Source: Thamnocephalis sphaerospora
Lineage: Eukaryota > Zoopagomycota > Zoopagomycetes > Zoopagales > Sigmoideomycetaceae
Assembly: GCA_003614735.1 (NCBI GenBank)
Contig: KZ992432.1
Location: 1 to 64,000, forward strand
DNA: 64,000 nucleotides
Direction: 5' to 3'
A program made the position numbers and the translations under genes. How positions within the stretch are numbered: position 1 is the first letter of the stretch; each line of letters begins with the position of its first letter. The notes below the pieces were generated by a model that had not been told where the DNA came from, made no database searches, and saw only the letters and a list, made by a program, of their open reading frames with translations. Shown here piece by piece: positions 42,117 to 54,987 of this stretch.

Positions 42117-42934
42117 ATGCACGTTCTTGATCGCGCTTTTTACTCGCTGCACGTTAATCTTTTGGTGACCACCGCTACCTGCTATGTTCTTTCCAGCAGC
42201 CTATGTGCCGCCATTAGCGATATGGTGTATGCAAAGCAACGCACTGCAATTGGCCTGTTACGTATCCTGCAGGCTGCATTCGGTCTCGGCGCAGTCCTGA
42301 CGGGCTTTACGCTGCATGCCGCTGTTCACTGTCCATCCGTTTTTCTTGCTAGTACCATTACTCTCTACCTTTCCAGCCTGTGCGCCACGCTCATTCTACT
42401 GAGCAAAGCATGTCTCGCCAACAGCGAACGCTACCGCATTATCCTGGCCGTCAGCGCGCTACTTGAAGTACCCAGCGCGGGCGCGCTAGTGTGGTCAAGC
42501 TATGTCAACAATTTTGATCGGCACGTCGGCTTTCTGTGCCAGCCGCTAGTCCTCTACCTGCTCCCGTACATCATCAAAGGCATTGCCACTATGTTGCAGA
42601 ACGCATTTCTCAGCTACCTTATGCTCCGGCCGCTTTGCAAACAAGCACACTTTGTGCAGTCTAGTGAATGTGCCGCCATCATCAGGGGCGCCTTTATCTA
42701 CCTGATTGTAACGACCCTTTCCAGCATGACCTACAGCCTGACCGCGGCACTTGACGGCACCCGGAATGGCATCATCCCTGTGTGGCTTCATCTGACGGAC
42801 GGTGAGTGCGGAGCGCGCACGTCTTTTCCATGCTACTTGGCTTATATAACTGCGCCACAGCCACCGTCACCTCGATGTTGCTGCGCGAACAATTTCGCAG
42901 CCAGTACATTGAGTCATTTTTTTACGCAGATTAA
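42117..42934 (+). CDS. Multi-pass membrane protein, unrecognised
   Basis: Two exons (42117-42801 and 42861-42934) join in phase (GTGAGT...CACAG) to 252 residues. At least six hydrophobic helices are visible: near LLVTTATCYVLSSSLCAAI, ILQAAFGLGAVLTGFTLHAA, ITLYLSSLCATLILLSKA, ILAVSALLEVPSAGALVW, PLVLYLLPYIIKGIATML and FIYLIVTTLSSMTYSLTAAL. The C-terminus (LLREQFRSQYIESFFYAD) is amphipathic. The even spacing suggests a seven-helix or six-helix integral membrane protein, as in the many orphan receptor-like proteins of early-diverging fungi. No rhodopsin Lys, no NPxxY-like or transporter motif was seen, so no function is assigned. Confidence 0.65.
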
Positions 42935-43303
42935 CGGCATCCACGGACGCCACACTATTGTTGCATCACTATCAACCATCACAAATATCTATGCTTTATC
43001 GCCAATGCCAGCCCTGTGCGCTGCTATTTCGCAATTGCAGAGCGGTTCGTCGTTGCAAATTTGACTGCGACGGCGACAAACGAGCGCAGGCGCTTGATGA
43101 ATAAATGGCAGGCTTCAGGCGCTGTCTGAATGGCGTTGTGCGCCATCATTTCCAGCCAAGCACGTTGCAATAGCAGTAGTGGTAACATTGGCCATCCTAC
43201 TGTGGCGGTAATGTGCTGAATCTTTCAAACCAATGACGTCCATGTGTGCGCGCTTCAGCACGCAACTCTCCCCGTCTCATCGCCCGTCGCCCTTTCAACC
43301 GCC
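42935..43303. other. Intergenic region
   Basis: About 370 bases between plus-strand genes; only short meaningless frames. Promoter of the inhibitor-2 gene presumed. Confidence 0.5.
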
Positions 43304-44227
43304 ATGTCGTCGCCCACTCGTTCACAGTACGACGAAATCATCCAAGATGTGGAACCGGTAGCGCAGGTTACCGCTTCCTCGCTGAAGCCACCGCCAGCGC
43401 GTGGAATCCTGAAGAAACCCAGTATTAAGTTTGAGAAAGAGTGCAAGTCACCGCGGTGCGTCACACGCTCTACCCGGTGGCGTCCGAGAGCAGACGGCGC
43501 GTTACTGGCGTCTGGCGAACTGAGACGAGATGGCCGGCCATTGACGCTGATCGGTGTGGCATGCGCAGACTCAAGTGGGACGAGGCCAGCCTGCTGATCA
43601 CTGAAGCGCAGCGCGGTCAGGCCAAAATGAAAATTGACGAGCCAAAGACACCGTATGTGTACTATGATCCAAGCAAGGATCCAGAGTTGCAGGACAGTGC
43701 CATGGATGATATTGATGGTGTGTGGTGGACAGGGCAGCGGCAGAAACGACAAAACCCTGGTCGCTGTATGCTAACAAATGCGCATAGATATGCCACCACT
43801 TGCACTGAGCGAACCGGCCCATTTGACGCCCGGTGCGGAAGCGAGTACCGCTCGGCATCAGGAAGACTGGGTGTCGGATATCGAGAGCGAAGACGACGAA
43901 ACCAAGCACATGACAGAGGAGGGTGGGTTTTTGCGTGTGGCTACGATGGTCGGCTGGCACCGGCGCTAATGCGACCTATCGGATGCGCTAGAGCGGGAAA
44001 AGCATGCGCAATTTGAAAAGAAGCGAGCTCAGCATTACAACATGCGCGAGGCGATGGAGCGTGCTCGTCAGCTTATGGACGAAGAGGACGAAGAGGATGA
44101 GGCTGGCGACAATGATGACGCAGAAGCCGGTGCCAACGGCGTAGCAAGTTCCGGCAGTCGTCGTAGTGCAGCCAAAAAGTCGCGGCGTGCTATTCCGCCG
44201 GTGCCTTCACTCCCCACCTCACACTAA
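43304..44227 (+). CDS. GLC8: Protein phosphatase 1 regulator inhibitor-2 / GLC8
   Basis: Four exons (43304-43440, 43569-43717, 43788-43922, 43992-44227) join in phase to 218 residues. The N-terminal RGILKKPSIKFEKE matches the KGILK PP1-docking motif. LKWDEASLLITEAQRGQAKM and IDEPKTPYVYYDPSKDPEL follow; the latter includes the conserved PKTPY threonine that GSK-3-type kinases phosphorylate. Next comes DWVSDIESEDDE, and near the end FEKKRAQHYNMREAMERARQ contains the HYN-type helix that covers the PP1 active site. The tail is acidic, then basic. Inhibitor-2 binds and tunes PP1, including during mitosis. The family's intrinsically disordered composition is retained. Confidence 0.93.
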
Positions 44228-44710
44228 GCAGGCGCCATCGTTTATCTCCTCGATTAACTTTGATTAGCTATTTGTTAAAGAGCACACGCGTGCTTCCACG
44301 TTATTCCAGCCAACCTACGACACAGTGTATGCGTAGTGATTTTGCCATGCTGAGCGACATTATGGCGATGATCTATTTGCTGAGCTTTCTTACGCTGGTC
44401 GCCGGTCGTTGCCGTGCATTGCATGGCTATATGCATACGTCCATATGCATTGGCCGCCAATGCAGACGCATCTATGCAAAGGTAGACCGAGTTGCTATGT
44501 TGGTCCGACCACCAGTAGCCGACTGGACCCGTCTGTGTTTCCTTTTTCCTGTCTGTTGCGGACAGTCACCGTGTAGCATCCTGCTCTGCCTTCCGCACTT
44601 CACCCGCACATCATTCAGTTGCGTGCCAACAACCGATCGACCGGCGCATTCCTCTTTCGCCGCTTGCTGTACCGCAGCACAAATCCGCACCTGCTACATA
44701 ATCTAACCGA
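44228..44710. other. Intergenic region
   Basis: About 480 bases between inhibitor-2 and taxilin, both plus strand. No supported gene; presumed taxilin promoter. Confidence 0.5.
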
Positions 44711-46828
44711 ATGACCGCGGCCAGCGCTGTGGCAACCACTCGCATGACTTCGGTGACCGTCAAGGCGGCCCGCCGTGTGGCCAATGCCAACGGCGACGGT
44801 GAATGCGATGCTGTCAATGGCGATGTCGCCAGCAGCACAAGGAGCGTGCAGGTGCGTGGGGGGACGGCAGCACACGCGGGACGCCCGAGGCGATCCGCCG
44901 GCGGTGGCTGACGACGTCTGCGCGTCAGGCTGGGCATGCGCCGGACATGGCGGAAATCATGGCCGACGAGCTCCCCAGTCGGATCGAGGACCTGGACCTG
45001 GGCGAGCTTACGTCGGCCGAGGAAGGACAGGAGATAAGTGAGTCGACGGCGGTTGACGCTTGGTGGCTTTGAGCGGTGCTGGTCTGGTCGGCAAGCTCAC
45101 ACAGGGACACGTTGTTCGTCATGCCGCACCACCAGTCGAGTCGATCCAGCAGACAAACCATGAGATGATGCAAATGATACGCGCCCAGGGGGATCAGTCG
45201 GAAAAGCTGGTTACACTGCATCAGCGATATATGCGCTTGTTCTTGGACATGAAACGTCTCGAGTACGAGTGTACGCAGTCCAGAATGCGGGAAACGATCT
45301 TGGCGTGTGAAAAGGACACGGGTAGGCAACGGTTTGGACGCAGGGTGGCAAGACGCGCCGACGGTCGGACAGCTGATCGGCCACCGGTTCGGGCCCCTGC
45401 GTTTGTCGGCGATAGCATTTAGTCGGCTGGATCGTGAGTTGTCGGTCAAGCATCGGCTGGAGCGCCTGTGTCGTGAGCTGCAGCGGGAGAATAAGCGCAT
45501 CAAAGTACGTGTCTGGCGTGGCATGCTCAAAATCGAACAGTCTGCTAACGCTTAATCACTGGCGGTGATGGCGGTGCCAGGACGAGGGCAATCTGTTAGC
45601 CGTCAAAGAACAGCGAAAACGCGAGGAGCTTACGCTACAATTTGAGAATGCACTTCGCACGGTCAGATCCACGTCAGGCGATACGGATGAAGACCAACAG
45701 CAAAGACAGCGTGCCGACGGAATTGTGTAAGTACGCAGTCAAGGTGGTGTCGACTGGACTGTTGCCTGGGACGTTACATGACTAACGCTTGTGCGCCAAT
45801 ACGCTAACACGTCTATGCGGGATGGTATCAGCATGCGTGAGAAACTTCGCGGCTTCTTGGAGCAGTATGAGCTGCGTGAAAAGCATTTCAACTGTGTAAT
45901 GCGCAGCAAAGATTTAGAGCTGCAGCTCTTTGAAGCAAGGCTTGCGCAACAGCGCCAGCTCGCCGAGCAGGAGGGCAGCAAGGTGGGAGCGAGCGGCAGA
46001 GCGGACTGCAGATGTTGCGTGATGGCTAAATGGCCGATGCCGCCGTCGCGCAGAACACGTCGCTGCGCAACCAGGTGGCAACGTTTGTGCGCACAGAGGG
46101 CGAACTCCGCAAGCAGCTCAGTGTGTATGTGGAAAAATTCCGTCAGGTCGAGGAGACGCTGAACAAGAGCAACGAGCTGTTCACCACGTTTCGCAGCGAG
46201 ATGGAACAGGTGCGCGGCCTGTGACGTCGCGCGGACCATTTGCCGATGCCTTTTGCCCAAGCTGACATGTGCTAATGCGGCTGGATGAGCAGATGACCAA
46301 AAAGACAAAGCGGCTAGAGAAGGAAAATGCAACGCTGCGTGTCAAGACGGATACGATGAACCGCAACATTCTTGAGATGGCCGAGGAAGTAGGTGCACGT
46401 GGTCGGGCGGTGCACGGGACACTGGGCTAATTGCGGCGCTGGTAGTGCAAGCGGGCGCAAAAGATGCTGAGCACCAGCGAGAAAAAACGCCAAAAGCTGG
46501 AGGATCTTTGTCGTGCATTGCAGGTATGCGATAAGACGTGGCCTTTGCGGGCCATTCTGCAGCCGCATGTGACGATCAAGCCCGGCATTAACGTGATCTT
46601 GCACCGCAGTCTGAGCGAAACGAGCTCAAGCAGCGCGTGGAATCGCAGAGCACGAGCAGCAGCCACGACGGCCCCGAGGAGGCGTCGGTCGAGCAGGGCC
46701 GCAGCGAGGTGGTCGACGATGCACTCCAGACGCAGCCGCCGGTGCAGTCGACCGGCCGACCCACGGCCAACGGCACCAAGACAGCGGCTGCTGCAAGCAA
46801 TGGTCGGCCGCATGACACTGCCAAGTAG
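44711..46828 (+). CDS. Taxilin family coiled-coil protein
   Basis: Ten exons, about 465 residues: 44711-44851, 44929-45037, 45105-45321, 45416-45504, 45581-45726, 45832-45982, 46054-46209, 46293-46388, 46452-46523, 46610-46828. The taxilin core is clear: KHRLERLCRELQRENKRIK, then REELTLQFENALRTVR, MREKLRGFLEQYELREKHFN, LELQLFEARLAQQRQL, QVATFVRTEGELRKQL, FRQVEETLNKSNELFTTF, and KKTKRLEKENATLRVK. It ends with KKRQKLEDLCRALQ, so the LExLCR motif occurs twice, as usual. Animal taxilins bind syntaxins and nascent-chain complex; fungal roles are poorly known. Exons 3-10 join in phase. The junction between exons 2 and 3 is off by one base with the obvious splice sites and remains unresolved. The tail is Ser/Pro/Gln-rich. 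Confidence 0.88.
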
Positions 46829-48827
46829 GCCGTTTTCATGGATGCATGGGAAACCGGCCGGCACCTAGACTCGGAATGAAGCTGCTCCCTTTCTCTTGCC
46901 AGTGTGTAGTGTGGTCCCGTGATGCCCGACAACATTCCAAATGGCGTGCGCGTGCTTTGTCGGTCGGTTGCATGCTACCCGGCGACGATACCCGATATGG
47001 CGTCGCGGGCCATGTACCAATGAGCCCGACGTGGTCACCGTCGCTGTCGCAGCTGGGGTACCCACCTTTGCCCTTCAGCGTAGCCTCGTTGCCATCGCTG
47101 TCCTTGCGGTGTAACCCTGACCGTTAGACGTGCAGCGCCTGACGCAAAGTACCGCTGTCCGCTTGCAGATGCAGTCGCAGCCGCCATCGCCACCGCCAGT
47201 GCAGCCGTGCCAGTGTGCCAGCAGCGGTAGCAGCCGCGGCAACACCGGTTACGCGGCATGGTCACGCCCGTGGCGCACGACCCATGACGGCATGGGCAGC
47301 ATCAGCCTCTAGGCAAATAAATGCCGCGCCTGTCTGGCGCAGGCGCCTGACGGCTAGCTGCCTATGAACCATCGACGCGCCGCCACCCTCTCTGCTCTTA
47401 TTACCCTTGTGCCGACGTATTTCATCGCTATTTGACCCACGACCCAGCCAGCGCTACTGTAGTTGCATGGGCATGCAGCGCTAGGTACGCACGCCGCCAG
47501 CCACCACTTGCGCCAGCCACTCGACGGGAGGGCACTTGCCATCGGCCGTGTGCATGCTAGCACGCGTGGATTGACCGTGAGTATACCACCACATTCGCTT
47601 CTACACGTGTCGACCCAGTCATGCGCTATTCCGGACCAACGCCGCCCGCTATGAGCACGCGTGCAGTTCTCGCCGTGAAAGCGCACGCCGCGGGCTCGCA
47701 CGCTTGGAGAGAGCAGTATACACTTTTTCCGCGCCGACGTCTGGCACTTACGACTCCTTCGCCGCTCACGCATACACTTGCGCCCTTTAGTCTGTCTGAC
47801 TCGCCCAGCCCTTCTACACGCTTGGTCGCCATATACGCACATCACGCGGTGTGACCCAGCGCCGGTTTCGTCTTTCGGGTAAGTTTACGCAGGCCACCAT
47901 AGCGCCAGCAGTGCCGGCGAAGGCCCTCACCCGCATTGTAGCATGCATGCGTGGGTGTGGTCTGGTCACCTTGGCCAGAGCATACCCACACACACACTCA
48001 TACACATGCCATGTGCTTCTAATTTTGCGGCCATCGGTGACTTGGATCCCTGGCCATGGTCGGGCAGAGTGCCATTGGTCTCTTCCTGGCCTGCTGTGGT
48101 CTTTCTTTGCAGCGGTCATAGGAGCGATAATAGCGATGATAGTGGCGGTGATGGTGGTGGCGGCACCGAGAACAGCAGCACAGTCGCATGCTTCCCTTCT
48201 TTCGCCTCCCTCTCTCTTTGGTTTGTTCCATCAGCTTCAGTGGATGTATGCGTGGGTGTACGTTTATGCACTGACTCAACGTCTTTCCGGCTTTGAGCAC
48301 ACTAGTACACCTCTCCTTGCCTTCCTCCACTTCCCCCGCGTTCATCCTTCGCCACCGCCTTACGCTTGCCGTTCTCTTCCTTTGTCCGTTCCCACTTTTC
48401 CCCAACTGCTGCTCGCTTTCCTTGCTTTCTTGCCCGCGAGTGTACGTGCGTGTGCGTGTACACCTACGCTGTGCTCCAGCAAAGCGCTGCAACGTCGTCT
48501 AGACTTTGTCCTGCACAGACGCATAGACTACCTGCGGCTGCGCGGTCCATAGCACGCATACAGCCTACGACTGCACCTGCTGCAGTGCCGGCATCACCTG
48601 CAAACGCGCCAACATCTTTCTCCGCATCCCTCGCTACCATCCCCACTGTCTCGGTGTCTGCATTGCCCATTGTGGACAGCGCTGCACTTTCGGCGGCATT
48701 CCCTTCTCTATCTACTCCGACGCTACCTCGCCACCTAGCGCTAATATACCACCCGCCTGCGGTGTCATCGCCAATAGGACTACGTCGACAGGCGGCAAGG
48801 CCAATAATCGCTGCTTAGTACCTAGTC
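46829..48827. other. 2.0 kb upstream region of kinesin-6
   Basis: No supported gene. The part from about 47.4 kb on is C/T-rich on the plus strand, like the leaders of the kinase and bZIP genes. An AATAAA with a GC-rich inverted repeat just after it (near 47316-47350) could mark a 3' end. Short Pro/Gln-rich frames just before it (to 47312) have no family match. Confidence 0.45.
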
Positions 48828-51800
48828 ATGTCGACCATTCCAGAGACGACCAATCGCGTGCTTTCGCCCACGGGCGAGCACGCACGCTCATCCAACGATG
48901 GGCATACGGCCCCTGGCGGGCCACGCGCGCCGTCCCGCGCCCGGCGGCAGCCGCTCTATGCCGCCAGTCCCAATAACAGTCGGTCAAGGCCTCAGTCTCG
49001 GGCGCAGTCGCGTTATTCTTCACGCCCGGGCACATCCCTGGGCAGACGGCGTAGCGGCGATTTACAGCCGCAGTTTGCCAAGGATGGCGAGGCAATTCAG
49101 GTAGCTACGCTAAGCACAAAACCGCAACGGTGATGGCCGTTGCATCGAAGCGTCGTTGCTAACTCGGTATGGTCGTGTGTCTTGCAGACCTTTTTGCGCA
49201 TCCGCCCTCCGCCTAAAGAGGAGGCAGAGGAGCTGGACGAGCACAATCCGTATCCAACCTATCTGCGCGTCGCAAACAAGACAGACACCTTGCTGATCCC
49301 GCCCGAGGATGATCTAAAGGCACGCAACCGTGTGCCGGAGATGTTTAGCTTCGCACGTGTATTCCCGTACAATGCAGAGCAGCAGCATCTGTTCCGCAAA
49401 ACGACTTTGCCGCTGGTACAAGATCTGCTGAGGCGTGGCCGTGATGCGCTAGTGTTCGCCTACGGTGTGACCAACTCGGGCAAGACGTACACCGTCCAGG
49501 GCGAGCAGGATGATCCGGGCCTGCTGCCCCGCTCTCTGCAGGTTCTCTTTTCTACCATTGCCGGCCGCACTACCAATCTCAAGATGCGCCCGGTTCGCTT
49601 CTGCGAGGTTGAGATGTGCGACGATCTAGGGGGTGACAGCACCGAGGCGCTGCTGCGTGCGACCAACGCCATTCAGGCGGCCAATCGTCCAAAGCGTGCG
49701 GCGCGCAAGGAGCCCCCACTTACTGTGCAGCAGTTGGCGGCTGATGTGGCCACGCCCGGCGTGCTGGACGAGGAGGCTGTGCTGGCCGACGAGCGCTACT
49801 ACTACTCTGTCTGGGTTTCGTTTGCAGAAATCTACACGGAAAAGGCGTACGATCTGCTGCACACTGAGCCGCCGCCCGTCGATAAGCGTATGGAGCCTAA
49901 CCAGACCGAGCGGCGCAAGAATCTGATCATCACGCACTGCCCGGCAACCGGAGCCAAGTACATGCATGGTCTGCGCGAAGTGCATGTGCGCTCGCTTGAG
50001 GAAGCGTATGCCGTGCTTGAGGTCGGAAAGCGGAACCGCACGGTCTTTTCGACGCTGCTCAACCAGACTAGCAGTCGCAGCCACAGTATCTTCACCGTCA
50101 AGCTGCTCAAGATCCCCAACGATGTGACGGAAGAGACGCTGCTCGAGCGGCTGGACGAGGTCGCCATGTGCCGCATGTCCATCGTCGATCTGGCCGGACA
50201 GGAGCGCAACAAGCGTACGCACAACACCGGTCAGCGGCTGAAGGAGGCCGGCAAGGTCAACCAGTCGTTGATGGTGCTTGGCCAGTGTCTGGAGGCCCTG
50301 CGACACAATCAGGCCAACCCCGGAAAGCCGATTGTGGTGCCGTACCGACACAGCAAGCTGACGGAACTGTTCCAAGGCTTCTTCTTTGGCGAGGGCCGCG
50401 CCACGATGGTGGTCAACCTGAACCCCTTCGACACCAACTATCACGAGACTAGTCATGTGCTGCGCTTTGCTGCAGCTGCGCGCGAGGTGACCATGACCAA
50501 GGATGGCTACCGGCGCCGTCGTCCGGCCAGTCGTGGCAACGATGACTATGACTTGTACCCGTCGCTGGCGGCCACCGACGAGGATCCGGACGAACAGGAC
50601 GAGTATATCGAGTCGCTGCTGGAGCAGATCACCGAGCTTCGTCAAAAGTGGATGGAGGCTGAGGCACGCCTGGCGCGCCGTGAGGCCGAAATCCGCGAAG
50701 AGATGACTGAGCTGATGAACTCCAAGATCAGCCAGATGGAGCTGGCGTTTGCCGAGCGGCTACGCAAGGAACTGGCGCAGAAGGAAGCCAGCGTCCCTGT
50801 CAAGCAAGAGATGGCCATCCAGTGCGACCAAGGCGACGACAGCGACATACACGAGGCCTGCAACGAAGAGATTGCCCGGCTTCGTCGTGAGCTCGAGGAG
50901 CGACTGGCTCAGTTGGCCGAGCGCGATGCACGCATTGTGGCGCTGGAGGCCGAACTGGAGCACCTGCGCATCGAGCTGTCGGAGATGACACAGCGCCGCG
51001 AGACCGCCGACAGCCTGATTGTGTCGCTGCGCGATGAGCTGGCACACGAGCGCGAGCAGGCTGACCTTGCACGCCGCACCGCACTTGAGCAGAACGACGT
51101 GCTGCACGCTCAGGTCACGGCACTCAAGGAAGAGCTGGAGCGTTATCAGACTGAGATTCGCGAAGTCACTGTGCAGCACGAGACTGAACAGCTACGCGTG
51201 CGCAGCCTGCAGGAGGAGCTCAAGACATCGCACATTGTGACGGAGACGGAGCGTGAGCGCATTATCGTCGTCACCAAGCAGCTGGAGCTGCTGCAGGCCG
51301 AGCTGGATCGCGAGCGCGCGCATGTCGAGGAGGGCCGCGTGCGCGAGACGGCCGAAGCAGGGCGGATGCAGGAGCTTCTGGCTGAGCTGGCCGAGTCGCG
51401 GCAGGAGACGATCACGGAGCGCGAGCGGTCCGATGCTGTCACCAAGCAACTGGAGCTGCTACGCCAGGAACTCAGCCGCGAACGCAATCTGGCTGAGGAA
51501 GGCCGACGCGGCGAGGCGGCGGAAGCGTCGCGCGTCCGCCAGCTGCTGCAGGAGCTGGATGCTGCGCAGGACGAGACGCGTGCTGAGCGACAGCGGGCTG
51601 ACACGTTTGCCGACAAGGAGGCTACTGCTAACACGCGCGTACGCGAGCTGCTCTCCCAGTTGGAGGGTGTTCGGGAGCAGTTGCGTAGCGAGTCTGAGAC
51701 GTGCAGCGATCTGATGCATCAGGTAGGCATTGGCGGTCACGTGGGCGATCGATTGCTGCAGCATGTACTGACGTGGGCGTTCTTGCCACACAGCTGGATG

Positions 51801-53486
51801 CTGCACACCGCAGTCTTCTTGCAGAAAAGTCCCGCACCGAGTCCATGTCTTCGGCTACCGAGGCGCGCACACAGCTGCTGGTGATTGAGCTCGAGACGGT
51901 CCGCAAGGAGATCTACACGCTGGAACAGGAGCTTCAGCTGGAGCGCACCAAATCGCAGCGGCTTGACAAGGCACGCGTCGAAGCGGAGAGGATGCGTGCT
52001 GACGAGCTTGCCCGGCTGCGGCAGCTGCTCATGGAGCTGGAGCGGGCATGCCGCGAGACACGCGATGTCAAGCGCGAGCGCCAGGTTGCCCTCAGCGAGG
52101 TGGAGATCCTGCGCGAGCGTCTGAACCGTGACCGGCGTCGCATCAAAGACCTGCGTCGTGAGATGATGCGCATCGACTACACAACGCCCGTCGATGAGAT
52201 CAACATGACCTCTGATGAGCTGGTGCTCGAGCTGCGTCGCGTGATCCGCGCGTCCGATGTTGAACGCGACGACTACGAGGCGCGTATCGACGAGTACGAG
52301 GCGGCTACGCTGCAGCATCGGCTGGAACGCCAGGAGTTGTTGGAGAAGAATATGCAGATGCAGCGGGTGCTACGCAAGGTCACCATGGACATGGCCAGCA
52401 ACAACGGCACGCCAAACGGTACGCCAAACGGCACTCTCACTAACGGCGCTCTGAGCAACGGCATTGCCCTCAACGGTCATGCTAACGGTCACGACGCTGG
52501 CCATGACGATGCCAATGCCAGCGGCATAAGCCTCGACGCCAGCACCAAGCATGGTATGCACAGCACGCATGCCAGCGGAAGCACGCGCAGCCGGCCGTTT
52601 GCCGGTACCGATGCCTTCTTCCGCACGCTGTTCCATCGCCGGCCAAAGATCCCCGATCTTGAGGTGACGCCGTACATGGACACATCGCAGGAACTGGACG
52701 ATCACCACCTCGCCAACGACAGCATGGCCGCGTCCCTGGCCCCGTCCACCGCCACCAAGCGCAAGTCAGGCCTGAAGCGTGTTGTGAGCGCGCTCCGTGG
52801 CAACGGCACCGTGCGCCCACACACGCCGCAGGCGCTGCGTCGCCTTAGCCGTGCCATCCGCCGACGCAATCGCAAGAGCGCGGTTGCCGACGACGAGCTG
52901 GGCATTCCGTCCGAGTCTGCTGACAACAGCCAGATCTACGCCAACGACGCGGATGTCAGCTTCAACGACACCTCGATGGCGCTGACCGTGCGCCCGAGTG
53001 ACGTGAGCAACCGCAACTCGATGACCATGACCAGCTTCCAGGAGAATGGCGATACGGCCTCCAACAGCCCTGACCATGGGTCCTTTTTGCTGCCAGAGAT
53101 TGAGGCGGTGCCGCCGCTCCAGTTGCTCTCGCCCGAGAGCAAATCTGCCTCGCCCAAGCTGAGCACTCGGCGGTCCATTAATGGCCTCAATGCATCTATG
53201 CAGAAGTCAGCTAAGGTACGCGCAGTCTAGTCTCTGCCGTTTCTTTCCTTTCCTTTGCGTTTGTCTTTTCCACATGCGTCTGCAGGTAGGTCGCGCTGCG
53301 TGTTGCATCCCTGTTGTAAGCGTGCTGTCGATTAGCGAGTGTCTGCACTGCGTGCCTTGTATCGCGTTTGCGTCTGCACCGTCGCTCACCAGCCACCTGT
53401 TTGATCCACAGCGACCTTCCCTGCCCAACTTTTTCCGACGACGCAGCAACAAGAAACAGCAGCAGAAGCAGCAGCAGCAGCTGTAG
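48828..53486 (+). CDS. Kinesin-6 family motor (MKLP2/KIF20- or Klp9-like)
   Basis: Four exons (48828-49100, 49188-51722, 51794-53215, 53412-53486) close in frame to 1434 residues. The motor (about 92-530) has the kinesin-6 form of the ATP loop, GVTNSGKTYT (184-193), switch I NQTSSRSHSIF and switch II DLAGQERNKR (425). A large loop insert (about 70 residues, RPKRAARKEPPL region) interrupts the motor before FAEIYTEKAYDLL, a kinesin-6 trait. A long coiled coil (about 545-960) follows, then a disordered region with Asn-Gly-Thr repeats and basic patches. Kinesin-6 motors slide and bundle antiparallel microtubules at the anaphase midzone. The last exon adds RPSLPNFFRRRSNKK plus a Gln-rich end; reading through its intron would stop after VRAV. 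Confidence 0.92.
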
Positions 53487-54147
53487 AACATCCACCTCTA
53501 CCCGCCGCCCTTTCGCGTTTGTTTTGGCGCTTGTCGCCATATCTACATGTTATCCATTCGTGCACTTTCCTCGTCTGCGCAATAGCCACATCGCCTCGCA
53601 TCCATTATGCCTGTTTCTCCTCCTGTTCACTTATTCTTGCGCTGTTTCTTTGACGATCGGTATTTTCTCAGCTTAGCCCTATCTCGTCACATTTGCCCGC
53701 CACTATTGCGTGCCCTTTCAGCCTTTATTGCGCCGCGTCCTGCGGAGAACATACATACATTCACCCTTTGATGAAATGCGTGTACACCTCATTTCGCAGC
53801 CAGGCCTGCGACCGCTTTCGCTTCATCACCTATCCGCACCACTCTATGCGTCTCCTACACATCTCACACCTATCGATAAGCCGCTGCGCTGCGCCTGCAA
53901 AGAGCAGGCCGCACCTTGGCCGCGCCACAATTGCGCAACACGATTATATCATCTGCCCGACTGACTCGCCATGATACACGGTGAAGGACGAACGCGGTAT
54001 CGGGGTGTATTTCACTTTTCCCAGCCACGAAGTGCAACGCAGTGGCGTGTAGCGGTAAAGAATAGCGAGTGCGCCGGCCGATTGGTCGTGCGTACACAGA
54101 GAGCACGATGGCGAGTGCGACAAACGCCGGTGCAGGGCCGCGTGCGA
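53487..54147. other. Tail-to-tail intergenic region, kinesin-6 / ATP synthase e
   Basis: About 660 bases between convergent stops. Low-complexity C/T-rich sequence on the plus strand; no gene supported. Confidence 0.5.
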
Positions 54148-54731
54148 TTAGGCTTGCGTAGTCTCGGCGTGCTTCAGAAGCGCCTCAAGATCAAAGGCCG
54201 GATTCTCCGGATCGGTGATCACTAGAGCGCACGCACGCATCAGGCGGGTGAGTATACCGGTACGTGTACATAAAGACAGGCCGCCATGCTGTAAAACGGC
54301 CAGCATCCAGTCTGCATTCTCGTATCGCGCTCAGACACTCACCACCACCGGTAGACACGGGACGGTACAGCCTAGCGTACTCGGCCTTGGCGTCGGCAAT
54401 AAGGCGCTCCTTGCGCGCATACTCGGCTGCCACCTTCTCCTCAGCCACCTGGCGCGTGAGCGAGCGGCGGTGCACAAAGCCGTACACGATGCCAGTACCA
54501 AGAGCACCCCAGCGGGCACACTGCGCCAGCGTACATATACATCCAAGATGGACGTGGCATTGCCAGGAGCGCGGTTGCCAGGAGGCAGTCCGAGCGGGCG
54601 ACAGAAGCGGCGCAAGCGGTTAGCCAAACTTGGTTGGACTATATAGCCACGCGGATCTGCGCAGGCTGTCTCGAAACACACGCTGTCGTGCATAGGCGCG
54701 CGACACTTACGCGGACAAGCGGGCTGGTCAT
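54148..54731 (-). CDS. ATP21: ATP synthase subunit e (F1Fo dimerisation)
   Basis: Three exons (54711-54731, 54343-54520, 54148-54221) join in phase to 90 residues. Exon 1 has only 21 bases and encodes MTSPLVR. The single TM helix CARWGALGTGIVYGFVH carries a GxxxG motif (GIVYG), which in yeast subunit e (Atp21/Tim11) links ATP synthase dimers and shapes cristae. A charged helix, RQVAEEKVAAEYARKERL, then DAKAEYARLYRP follows, and the C-terminus ITDPENPAFDLEALLKHAE matches the family end. The intron after exon 1 is about 190 bases, longer than most here. The start is divergent-free: the serine carboxypeptidase on the same strand ends 257 bases upstream of it. Confidence 0.9.
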
Positions 54732-54987
54732 GGCGACAAGGGTGGCGGACGACTGACAAGAAAGCGACGGCGTTGATGCACAACGGCAGGAATGGATCGA
54801 CGAAAAGCGGCGAGGAAAAGGCAGAGGCGGAGCGGCGGTCAACAACGCGGTACACACATACACACACAGACAATGTCCGTCGGGCACGGCCTGCATCGGC
54901 CCAAAGCGACAACAACGACCAGTTTATCCAGTGCACATCACCACACATGCACACATAAGAACTGTACACATTTACATCCACCACCTT

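Noticed and set aside
47168-47312. Short Pro/Gln-rich plus-strand frame before an AATAAA
   Set aside because: Only 47 codons, no family match and no upstream exon that joins with confidence.
50642-51634. Long antisense frames across the kinesin coiled coil
   Set aside because: Ser/Arg/Leu-rich mirror images of a Glu-rich coiled coil; a well-known shadow effect.
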